Shown here one piece after another: positions 17,325 through 25,069 of a stretch of DNA of 64,000 bases. A model generated the notes under the pieces. The model had not been told where the DNA came from, searched no databases, and saw only the letters and a list, made by a program, of their open reading frames with translations. Made by a program: the position numbers and the translations under genes. Numbering within the stretch: position 1 is the first letter of the stretch; every line of letters begins with the position of its first letter. The DNA comes from CAVZBW01 sp963778465. GTDB taxonomy: Bacteria; Actinomycetota; Acidimicrobiia; Acidimicrobiales; RAAP-2. The stretch lies in assembly GCA_963778465.1 (NCBI GenBank), contig CAVZUK010000003.1:682001-746000 (forward strand), given 5' to 3'.

Positions 17325-18518
17325 TCACTCCGGCGTGAGTCCGTACTGCTCGATGTAGCCCGCGAAGTCGCGGTGGATCGTCGCCGGGTCGATGCCGTAC
17401 TCCTCGGGCGTGTAGAGATGCAGGCCGTGCTTCCCCTTGGGGTTGTCGGCGATGAACGCCCGCATCCGGGTGGCGCCCTCGTCGCTCATGGGCAGCCCCA
17501 GCGCCTCGTAGATCCGCTCGACGACGGCGAATTGGTCGGCCACGAAGTCCGAGAAGTGCATGTCGTAGAAGATGGCCCGGGGGTAGTTGCCCTCCCTGCG
17601 GACCTCCATCGCGTGCTCGATCACCCGGTGGAGCCTCGCGGTCCAGTCCTGCGCGATCTCGAAGCGGTCCACGTCGTCGCTGCCCATGGAGCGCACGAGG
17701 GTGGTGAGGCTGGCGTAGGAGGTCACGGACTTGAGCGGGTCCCGGTGGGTGAAGACGATCCGCGCGTCGGGGTACTTGCGGAGCAGGTGCTCGAGGCCCC
17801 ACATGTGGGCTCCCGTCTTGAGCACCCAGCGATCCCGGTGGTTGTGCCACTGCAGGTGCTGCAGCTGGTGCTCGTGGAAGTCGTAGACGTGTGACCAGTC
17901 GGCCTCGGTGTCGATCCAGTCCTCGTAGGAGGGGACGCGGAACTGGTTGTGGAAGAGGGGTGTGCACATCGCCTCGCCCATCATGGTCACGCACTCCTGC
18001 GACAGGGTCGCGCCCATGGGATGCATGGCCCGGAACTGCCGGTCGCGCTCGGTCTCCGTCTCGGGCGTCGGGAGTGTGGCCGCGCAGAGCGCGATCCGGG
18101 GGTCCGTCTCGAAGGTGGCGGCCTCCGGGGGAGGCGAGGGGAACATCGTCTCCCACGTGAGCGGCGCTCGGCTGTCGGGATCCTGGGCGAGGATGTCGTG
18201 CAGGATCGTCGTGCCGGTCCGGGGGAAGCCGATGATGAAGACCGGGGCCACGATCCGCTCGTCGCGGATCGTGGGGAACCTCTTGCGATCGTTGACGTAG
18301 TTGAGCCGGTTGACCGTGTGCAGCAGGGCGCGCTCCCGAGCGATGAGGCGCCCGAGATCGTTGAGCCGGGCCTCGCGCTCGAGGGATTCGAGGAAGAGCC
18401 CGAGAGGCTCCACGAAGGGCCCGTCGCCCAGGTCATCGAGGCCCCCGGTCCTGCTTGCGGCCTCCGACAGGATGCCTTCGACCTCGAAGGGCTCTTGGTG
18501 GGGCTGGTCCATGGTCAT
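17325..18518 (-). CDS. PAPS-dependent sulfotransferase family protein
   Basis: A 397-aa Sulfotransfer_3-type protein. The 5'-phosphosulfate loop is FIIGFPRTGTTILHD; the 3'-phosphate-binding region is RIVFTHRDPLKSVTSYASL; and WVLKTGAHMWGLEHLLRKYP lies between them. Start ATG 18518 overlaps the TetR stop (ATGA) and has AGGAGGCGGAG upstream; the much longer frame is only the TetR gene read out of phase. Such enzymes sulfate lipids, sterols or glycans; the acceptor here is unknown. Translational coupling to the TetR gene implies co-regulation. Confidence 0.88.
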   Translation of the reverse strand: MTMDQPHQEPFEVEGILSEAASRTGGLDDLGDGPFVEPLGLFLESLEREARLNDLGRLIARERALLHTVNRLNYVNDRKRFPTIRDERIVAPVFIIGFPRTGTTILHDILAQDPDSRAPLTWETMFPSPPPEAATFETDPRIALCAATLPTPETETERDRQFRAMHPMGATLSQECVTMMGEAMCTPLFHNQFRVPSYEDWIDTEADWSHVYDFHEHQLQHLQWHNHRDRWVLKTGAHMWGLEHLLRKYPDARIVFTHRDPLKSVTSYASLTTLVRSMGSDDVDRFEIAQDWTARLHRVIEHAMEVRREGNYPRAIFYDMHFSDFVADQFAVVERIYEALGLPMSDEGATRMRAFIADNPKGKHGLHLYTPEEYGIDPATIHRDFAGYIEQYGLTPE

Positions 18519-19231
18519 GTCGAGCTCCGCCTCCTGTCGCGGTCGACCACCGACTGGCTCGCGATGCCGTCGATGATCCGGTCGATCGAGTACTCGAAGA
18601 GGTCGTCCAGGCCCTGCTCCGTGAAGTGGGGCAGGACGTCGGTGAGCTCGGCCCGCTCGGCCGGCTGGAGCTGCGCCATGGAACCGTAGATGGCCGCCGC
18701 CTCGTCGTCGATCGACTGCAGATGCGACGGACGGGCGAGCTCGAGCACGACCGCGCCGAGCACGGTCTGGGGGATCCAGCGGATGGCGTCGGCCAGGGCC
18801 CGCCCCTCGAGGCCGGCCCGGCGCAGGCTCCGGACCAGCTCGGCGATCATCTCGAGCAGCGCCGGCTGGAAGCGGCCGTTCCGGCTCATCTCCCGGATCA
18901 AGGGGGAATACCGGCGGGCGTGCGCACCGAGGGATCGGCACCAGGCCCGCACCTCGGCCTCCCATCCCGCGCCCACGGGCACGTCGACCCGCCAGAGCCG
19001 CAGGGAGCGATCGACGGCGCCGTCGACGAGATCGTCCCGGTTGCGCACGTGGGTGTACAGCGACATCGGTCGGGTGCCGAGCGCCGCGGCGACCCGCTCC
19101 ATGGTGATCGGCTGGTCGGGATCGGCCTCGATCAGCTCCAGGGTGGCCCGGAGGATCTCGTCGCGGCTGAGGGTGCCTCGGGAGATCCGGCCACGTGCTG
19201 CCGCGACGTACGACGTTGCGGGCCCCCCCAT
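18515..19231 (-). CDS. TetR-family regulator coupled to the sulfotransferase
   Basis: A 238-aa protein with an N-terminal helix-turn-helix (ITMERVAAALGTRPMSLYTHV) and a TetR_C-like (TetR class with the 'LYTHVRNRDDL' pattern) ligand domain. ATG 19231 is chosen because TACGGT ends exactly 7 bases upstream, giving a leaderless transcript; GTG 19240 would lie inside that -10 element. The gene overlaps the sulfotransferase start by four bases (ATGA), so the two are translated together. The palindrome at 19239-19260 overlaps its own promoter, suggesting autorepression. Confidence 0.88.
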   Translation of the reverse strand: MGGPATSYVAAARGRISRGTLSRDEILRATLELIEADPDQPITMERVAAALGTRPMSLYTHVRNRDDLVDGAVDRSLRLWRVDVPVGAGWEAEVRAWCRSLGAHARRYSPLIREMSRNGRFQPALLEMIAELVRSLRRAGLEGRALADAIRWIPQTVLGAVVLELARPSHLQSIDDEAAAIYGSMAQLQPAERAELTDVLPHFTEQGLDDLFEYSIDRIIDGIASQSVVDRDRRRSST

Positions 19232-19238
19232 CGGGCGC

Positions 19239-19260
19239 ACCGTAGCGTCGCTCGTACGGT
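19239..19260. promoter_or_regulatory. Inverted repeat ACCGTA-N10-TACGGT over the tetR -10
   Basis: The left arm (19239-19244) is, on the minus strand, the TACGGT -10 element of the tetR-sulfotransferase transcript. The right arm (19255-19260) is a TACGGT facing the NHL gene. A repressor here would block the regulator's own promoter. Confidence 0.55.
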
Positions 19261-19332
19261 AGCGCCAACGGCTCCGACGCCACGCTCGGGGAGCGTCTGG
19301 TAGAGAGGAGGCATGGCGACCGCCGGGGGGTC

Positions 19333-20688
19333 GTGATGGGAGGAGGGCGGGCGCCGCTGGGCAGCACAGTTGCCAAGGTGCGCCTGGCCGTCGTGTCGAC
19401 CCTGCTCGTGTCGGCCCTGCTCGTGTCTGCCCTGTTCGTGTGGACGGCCGGCCCGAGCGCCCTCGGGACACCGGCCGCGTCGGCAATCGCGGGATCGAGC
19501 GCCGGTAGCGCGGAGTCTGCGGTGCCCGGTCCGGGGGGCGTCACGTTGGCGGGCACGGGAGAGCCAGGCTTCGGCGGGGACGGCGGCCCCGCCACCGAGG
19601 CCAGGCTGGATGCCCCGGGTTTGCTCGCCCGAGACCCGGCAGGCGACCTCTTCGTCGCCGACACGGGCAACTGCCGCGTCCGCGAGGTCGCGGCGAGGTC
19701 GAGCGACGCGTTTGGGAGGCGTCTGCGCCAGGGGTCGATCGTGACCGTCGTCGGGGGGCCCTGCACCGGCCCTCGACCCGCACCGGCACCGAGCGCGCTG
19801 GCCGTCGATCGGGCGGGCGATGTGTTCATCGCCTACGGCTCCGTCGGCCGCGTGGCGGAGCTTCCCGCGAGGAGCGGGAACGACTTCGGGATGCCGATGA
19901 GGGCCGGGAGGCTGGCCTGGATCGCCGGGTCGGGGAGGAACGGTTACGGCGGGGATGGCGGTCCGGCCTCCGGCGCACTCCTGGACGATCCGGGAGGGCT
20001 CGCCGTCGATCCCGCGGGAGACCTCCTCGTCTCCGATTCGGCCAACTGCCGGCTCCGGCTGGTTGCCGCGGCCGACGGACTCCGTTTCGGCGTGCCGGTG
20101 CTCCAGGGTCACATCTACACCGTCGCCGGCAACGGGGTCTGTGGGTCGGCGGGAGACGGGGGAGCGGCGGTGGACGCCGAGCTCTGGGATCCCGGTGCCA
20201 TCGTCGTCGACCCGGACGGCGACGTGATCCTGGCGGATCAGGGCAACCGCAGCATCCGCGAGCTGGCGGCGGTGACCGGCACCTTCTACGGCGTGGACCT
20301 CGAGACCAACCATCTCGGGACGATCGTGGGGCAGGGCGCGTACTCCCCCTACGTGGTCGACGGTCTGCCGGCGCTCGGCCAGGTGAGCGAGATGAACTTC
20401 CCCACCGCGCTCGCCCTCGACGCCCGGGGGGACCTCTACATCGCCGACGGCGCCATGCATGCCATCCGCCTCGTCCCGGCCGCGTCCGCCACCCTGCTCG
20501 GCAGGGACGTCCAGGCGGGAGACATGTACACGGTCGCCGGTGCGCTCCCCGCAGGCCGGCTCGACCAGCACACCAGGTGGGTGCAGACGCGCCTCGCCTA
20601 CCCGGCGGGTCTCGTCCTCTCGCCGGGCCGGATCGTCTACAGCGACCGCGAGGACAATGTCGTGCGCGGGGTCTCGGCCGGCACCTAG
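19333..20688 (+). CDS. Exported NHL-repeat (beta-propeller) protein
   Basis: A 451-aa protein with an N-terminal signal anchor (VRLAVVSTLLVSALLVSALFVW), an Ala/Ser/Gly-rich linker, then about six NHL-type blades marked by repeats such as GLAVDPAGDLLVSDSANCRLR, IVVDPDGDVILADQGN and ALDARGDLYIADGA, each with a preceding GDGGPA segment. Such propellers bind proteins or carbohydrates at the cell surface or act as lactonases; no catalytic residues stand out. GTG 19333 or ATG 19336 may be the start; a G-run precedes them. Its stop shares CTAG with the convergent rhamnosidase gene. Being next to glycosidases suggests a carbohydrate link (inference). Confidence 0.8.
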   Translation: MMGGGRAPLGSTVAKVRLAVVSTLLVSALLVSALFVWTAGPSALGTPAASAIAGSSAGSAESAVPGPGGVTLAGTGEPGFGGDGGPATEARLDAPGLLARDPAGDLFVADTGNCRVREVAARSSDAFGRRLRQGSIVTVVGGPCTGPRPAPAPSALAVDRAGDVFIAYGSVGRVAELPARSGNDFGMPMRAGRLAWIAGSGRNGYGGDGGPASGALLDDPGGLAVDPAGDLLVSDSANCRLRLVAAADGLRFGVPVLQGHIYTVAGNGVCGSAGDGGAAVDAELWDPGAIVVDPDGDVILADQGNRSIRELAAVTGTFYGVDLETNHLGTIVGQGAYSPYVVDGLPALGQVSEMNFPTALALDARGDLYIADGAMHAIRLVPAASATLLGRDVQAGDMYTVAGALPAGRLDQHTRWVQTRLAYPAGLVLSPGRIVYSDREDNVVRGVSAGT

Positions 20689-23516
20689 TCGGTGCCGGCC
20701 GAGGCGACGACGAAGCGATACTGCCCGGCACCGACGCGGAACGTGACGTCGCCGCCCTCGGAGCCGACCGTGGCGACGCCGGGAACACGCTCGATCGGAT
20801 GCCCGTCCTCGGTGACATGCGAGGGCTCCGTGTCCCGGAGCGTGCAACGGGCCCCGGCGTTGGGCGGGATGCCCAGGGACAGCTCGCGGCCCGAGCGGTC
20901 CAAGCGGCCCGAGCGGCCCGAGCGCCACGAGACCGCGAGCTCGCCCGCCGGGGTCGGGAAGGTTCCCGAGGCATGCCCGACACCCCCGCGCGGGGGCATC
21001 ACCGAGACGAGGAAGAACGGACCGTCCGGCTCCGGTGGGGCCGGAGCCACCCCGAGCACCGCCTCTTCGATGGCGACGAGTGCCGAGGATCCCCACCCGT
21101 GCGACATGCTGTCGCCGATGAGGTCGCTCGGGGTCCAGGTCTCCCACGTGAAGGTCCCCCCGGACTTCACGATGGCGGCCCAGCCGGGGAACGTCGGGTC
21201 CGTCAGCACCCGGACCACATCGGCGTCGCGCCCGGCGACGTGCAGGGCCCTCAGCAGCTCCATGCCGTGGTCCGGTTCCACGGAGATGTCGAGGGAGGCG
21301 ACGTAGGCCGCGACTCGGTCCATCGTGTCGCGGGGTACGACGCCGTAGGCGAGCGCGGAGAGGTTCGCGAGCTGTGACGCGTGGTCGCTCTGGCCTCCTC
21401 CGGCCTGGAGTCCGTCCACGTAGATCCCGTCCGTCCGGACGAGGTGGAGGTTGACGGCCGCGGCCAAGCTGGTGGCGCGCGCCGATTGCGCCGACGCGGC
21501 GGCGTCGTCCCCGGCAAGGGCCGCGATGGCGGCGATCCTGCGGAAGGCGTTGACCGACAACACGTTCATCGTCGTGTCCGCGGAGGTCGAGTAGTCGTAT
21601 CCGTACTGGTTGTCCCCGTTGGTGGAGATGGTGAGGCCGGAGACGAGGCTCGTCGAGGGGTCGACCGCCGACGCCAGGTAGTCCGACAACCCGAGGAGCG
21701 TCGGGAGAAGGGCCACGGTCGTCGCCTGGTCGGTCGTCGAGAGGTAGTAGCGCCACACCCACTCGGGGTAGAGGGCGGTGAAGGTCGGGTAGTCCTGCGC
21801 CCCGTCGTCGTTGGGGTAGACCTCATTGGTCTGGCCCGACGGCCAGTAGCGCGCCTGGGCTCTGGCCATGTCCCGGAGGCCCTGCCACGAGAGGTTCTGC
21901 TCGCCGTGGGTGCGCATGACGACCTGGGACTCGTTGGCGGCATCCCAGAGGAACTGGCCCTTCTCCCGTGTGGGGGTGTCGATGAACTGCTCCTGGGACG
22001 TGTAGAGCGCCGAGTGGGCGCAGAGGTTCCAGACGGCGTCGAGCATGCTGCTGGACGAGACGAAGGTGGCCGGCGAGCCGTCGGGCATGGCGGCATGACG
22101 AGCCAGGAGGCCGATCCCGCCGGCCCCCATCGTCTCGCCGGGGTCGTCGATCTGCAGGTAGCGAAACCCGAGGTACCAGTACGGCAAGAAGGCCTGGTCG
22201 CCACTGCGTTGCGTGTAGGAGAAGGACAGGTCCGTGCCCTGGGTGTTGTGGGTCGTGGAGACGGATCCGTCGGGGTCGAGCGAGTACCCGACGTGCATGG
22301 GGACGGCGTGACCATCGGTCCCCTGTCGGAACGAGACCCTGGGTCGACCGGCATAGACCTTGCCGAAGTCGGCGACCACCGAACCGGTGGGCAGGGCCGT
22401 GACCGAGATCGGATGGACGACGCGCTCGGTGATCCTCGTGCGCTGGGCGTACAGGTGGGTGAACGGCGCGGTGCCGGCGGGGCCGAGCACGGTCGCCGGC
22501 GTCCAGCCCCGGTCGTCGAAGCCGTCGTCCGACCAACCCTGCGGGTGCAGCCGGCCGTCGATCCACTCGACGAAGTCGCCCCCGTCGTTGTTGCGTTGCG
22601 GGGCGGGCAGCCACTCCGCCCCTTGCGAGCGCCAGGTGCCGTCGGATCGGATCGTGACGACCTCACCGCTCGTGTAGTGCGCCGTCACCTGGACCAGGAG
22701 GCCCGGGGCGGAGGTCGGGCGGCCCCGGCCCGGCCCGTACCAGTGGTGCAGGATCCCGACCACGTTGCGGCGCCCGGGCTCGAGCACGGTCGACAGGTCG
22801 GTGGCCTGGAAGTACTGCTCGTCGGGGAAGCAGAAGCTCGGGCCCGCGTCGACCAGGTGACCGTTCACCCAAAGCTGGTACTGGTGGGCCGCGGCGACAA
22901 AGGCGGTGGCTCGCCCGAGGCGACCGGCCGGTAGTGCCCGCACCGTTCGCAGGTACGTGTACGCCTCGACTCCGGGGTCGGCGGGACCGGGCCGCAACCA
23001 TGCCGCCGTCCAGTCCGCCTCTCGCAGGCCCGTGGCAAAGACGGCCGGCCTGCTGGGACTGCTCCATCGCCCCGCCGAGTCCGCCGTCCGCACCGTCCAG
23101 CGATAGGCCGCGTCCGAGGAGAGACGAGGCCCGGCGTACGCCACGAAGGCCTGCCGATGCGAACCGACCTCGCCCGAGTCCCACACCTGCGACGAGGCGC
23201 TCCCCGGGCCGGTGACGACGATCCGGTACCCGCTTTGCCTCGCGCCCTGCCGCCCGTCCGCCAGGTGCCACGCGAGTTGGACGGCGTCGGGGTCGACGCC
23301 CACCGGCCCGACCAGGCCGCCGGTCGTGAGGTCCGTCGGTGGATGGGGAGAGCCGACTCCCTCCGATCCTCGGGTTTCGCCGGTTGCGGCTCCCTCCGCC
23401 GATCCGACGTCCGGTGCCGCACCGAACCCCGTGCCCAAGGCCGCACCCGTCGCGGCGATCGCCGCACAGCCCTTGAGGCCGCCCGCCAGGAATGTGCGCC
23501 GATCCACCAGCTCCAT
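20685..23516 (-). CDS. Tat-exported GH78 alpha-L-rhamnosidase
   Basis: A 943-aa enzyme. Start ATG 23516 gives a twin-arginine signal (DRRTFLAGGL, Arg6-Arg7) followed by an Ala-rich hydrophobic stretch; the much longer open frame upstream belongs to the glutamine-synthetase region read out of phase. An N-terminal fibronectin-like module, beta-sandwich carbohydrate modules (YQLWVNGHLVDAGP), an (alpha/alpha)6 barrel with the acidic motif TPTREKGQFLWDA (near 21961-21985) and a C-terminal beta domain follow, as in GH78. It should remove terminal rhamnose outside the membrane. It lies 59 bases downstream of the GlnA-like gene, perhaps in one transcript. Confidence 0.88.
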   Translation of the reverse strand: MELVDRRTFLAGGLKGCAAIAATGAALGTGFGAAPDVGSAEGAATGETRGSEGVGSPHPPTDLTTGGLVGPVGVDPDAVQLAWHLADGRQGARQSGYRIVVTGPGSASSQVWDSGEVGSHRQAFVAYAGPRLSSDAAYRWTVRTADSAGRWSSPSRPAVFATGLREADWTAAWLRPGPADPGVEAYTYLRTVRALPAGRLGRATAFVAAAHQYQLWVNGHLVDAGPSFCFPDEQYFQATDLSTVLEPGRRNVVGILHHWYGPGRGRPTSAPGLLVQVTAHYTSGEVVTIRSDGTWRSQGAEWLPAPQRNNDGGDFVEWIDGRLHPQGWSDDGFDDRGWTPATVLGPAGTAPFTHLYAQRTRITERVVHPISVTALPTGSVVADFGKVYAGRPRVSFRQGTDGHAVPMHVGYSLDPDGSVSTTHNTQGTDLSFSYTQRSGDQAFLPYWYLGFRYLQIDDPGETMGAGGIGLLARHAAMPDGSPATFVSSSSMLDAVWNLCAHSALYTSQEQFIDTPTREKGQFLWDAANESQVVMRTHGEQNLSWQGLRDMARAQARYWPSGQTNEVYPNDDGAQDYPTFTALYPEWVWRYYLSTTDQATTVALLPTLLGLSDYLASAVDPSTSLVSGLTISTNGDNQYGYDYSTSADTTMNVLSVNAFRRIAAIAALAGDDAAASAQSARATSLAAAVNLHLVRTDGIYVDGLQAGGGQSDHASQLANLSALAYGVVPRDTMDRVAAYVASLDISVEPDHGMELLRALHVAGRDADVVRVLTDPTFPGWAAIVKSGGTFTWETWTPSDLIGDSMSHGWGSSALVAIEEAVLGVAPAPPEPDGPFFLVSVMPPRGGVGHASGTFPTPAGELAVSWRSGRSGRLDRSGRELSLGIPPNAGARCTLRDTEPSHVTEDGHPIERVPGVATVGSEGGDVTFRVGAGQYRFVVASAGTD

Positions 23517-23575
23517 CGCCCCCCCGCGACGGGTGCCGATGGTATCGGCCGGCCGACGGCCGTGGCGGGGCCCGT

Positions 23576-24946
23576 TCAGCCGTGGCGCCACAGGGTGGCG
23601 GCGACCACCTCCTCGTCGGTCGCGCCGGCAAAGAGCTGCGCTTCGCCGCGGCGCACGGCAGCGATCGTCTCGTGCAGGGAATCGCCGAGCGCCTCGGCGA
23701 GCACGTCGCACTTCTCGTACCGTTCGACGCTCTCGAGCAGGGTCGTCGGCAGCCGGCTCACGTGTCGGCGAGCCAGCTCGTCCTCGTCGAGCGTCCCCGG
23801 ATCGACCGTGAGCTCCTCGGGCAGGCGCTGGTGCGATCGGATGCCGGCAAGGCCGCAGGCGAGGACGGCTCCGACGACCAGATAGGGGCTGGCGGTCTGG
23901 TCGAAGCACTTCACCTCGGCGTTGGCACCCCGGCCCTCGTGGCCGGCCGTCCCCGTCACCAGTCGCACGGCGGCTTCCCGGTTCTCGAGCCCCCAGCAGC
24001 CGTAGTCTCCCGTCCAACGGTGCGGCGCCAGGCGCAGGTAGCTGGCAACGCTCGGTGCGCCAATGGCAAGCAGTGCGGGCAGCTCCTCGAGGATTCCGGC
24101 GAGGAAGGCTTCGGCGGTCGCATGCAGTCCGTGCGGTCCGTCTCCCCCGGCAAAGACGTTGCGGTCGCCGTCCCACAGGCTGAGGTGGACGTGCCCGCCG
24201 TTGCCGACGCCGCCGAGGGCGACGACCGGCGCGAACGTGGTCCGCAGGCCGTGGTGCTCGCCAACCGCCCGGATCGTCTGGCGCACGAGCAGGACGTCGT
24301 CGGCCGCCCCCAGGGGATCGGTCGGTTCCACGCTCACCTCGAACTGCCCGGGCGAGTACTCCGGGTGGACCTGCTCCACGACGATCGACTCGTCCCGCAG
24401 TGCCCGGTAGAGATCCGCGACGTAGTCGGAGTGCTCGATCACCCGGTTCATGCCGTAGGCGGGGTCCCGTGGCGCGAAGAATTCGGGCCCGGGACCTTCC
24501 GACACCATCCACTCGAGCTCGAAGGCCACCTTGGCGGTGAGGCCGAGGTCGGCGAGGCGCTCGACCATCCGGCGGACGAAGTGACGCTGGCACTGTGCAT
24601 GGGGACTCCCGCTCTGCCGGCGCCGGTCGACCGGTGCCCACGCCCATCGCGGCATGCCCGCGAGCGGCACGAGCCGATCGAGGTCGGGGTGGAGTCGCAG
24701 ATCGCCGACCGGCCCCCCTGCGGTCCGGCTCCGTACCCCCGAGTCGTCGAGCAAGAAGGTGTCGAAGACGGGCGACATGCCGATCCCTGCGACGTGCGCG
24801 TAGACGAGCTTGCCGGGTGGAATCGTCTTTACCCGGGTGATCCCGCTGTTGTCCACGTAGCTCAGGGCGATGGCCTCGACACCCGCACGCTCGAGCTCGA
24901 CGGCCAGGCGGCGAGCGCTGGTTGGATTGTGGTCTTCCGTCTGCAC
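23576..24946 (-). CDS. Glutamine synthetase-family ligase (GlnA-like)
   Basis: A 456-aa member of the glutamine synthetase superfamily. The N-terminal beta-grasp has YVDNSGITRVKTIP. The catalytic barrel has metal ligands in FELEW and HPEYSPGQFEVSVEP, the GNGGHVHLSLWD ammonium/ATP loop, and an NREAAVRL arginine region. It is divergent from GlnA1 and closer to gamma-glutamyl-amine/polyamine ligases. GTG 24946 is supported by CATACT exactly 6 bases upstream with no ribosome site. The next gene downstream is a Tat-exported rhamnosidase, an unexpected partner. Substrate amine unknown. Confidence 0.88.
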   Translation of the reverse strand: MQTEDHNPTSARRLAVELERAGVEAIALSYVDNSGITRVKTIPPGKLVYAHVAGIGMSPVFDTFLLDDSGVRSRTAGGPVGDLRLHPDLDRLVPLAGMPRWAWAPVDRRRQSGSPHAQCQRHFVRRMVERLADLGLTAKVAFELEWMVSEGPGPEFFAPRDPAYGMNRVIEHSDYVADLYRALRDESIVVEQVHPEYSPGQFEVSVEPTDPLGAADDVLLVRQTIRAVGEHHGLRTTFAPVVALGGVGNGGHVHLSLWDGDRNVFAGGDGPHGLHATAEAFLAGILEELPALLAIGAPSVASYLRLAPHRWTGDYGCWGLENREAAVRLVTGTAGHEGRGANAEVKCFDQTASPYLVVGAVLACGLAGIRSHQRLPEELTVDPGTLDEDELARRHVSRLPTTLLESVERYEKCDVLAEALGDSLHETIAAVRRGEAQLFAGATDEEVVAATLWRHG

Positions 24947-24952
24947 GGCGCC

Positions 24953-24958
24953 AGTATG
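24953..24958 (-). promoter_or_regulatory. -10 element CATACT, leaderless start of the GlnA-like gene
   Basis: CATACT on the minus strand ends 6 bases before GTG 24946. No Shine-Dalgarno is present. Confidence 0.4.
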
Positions 24959-25069
24959 GTCGCCCCGGGTTCGGGGGCTTCGCTACGGCATCGAACCCGA
25001 GGTCCCGAGAGATCGTGGCAGCGTTCACTTAGACTTTCGCGTCTCACGCCTCATCGACGGGGGGCCCAG

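Noticed and set aside
18519..19829. Upstream extension of the sulfotransferase frame
   Set aside because: It overlaps TetR and NHL coding in other phases; the ATG at 18518 with a ribosome site and ATGA coupling explains the start.
23517..25028. Upstream extension of the rhamnosidase frame over the GlnA-like gene
   Set aside because: The GlnA-like protein is conserved in the other frame, and the Tat signal marks the true N-terminus at 23516.
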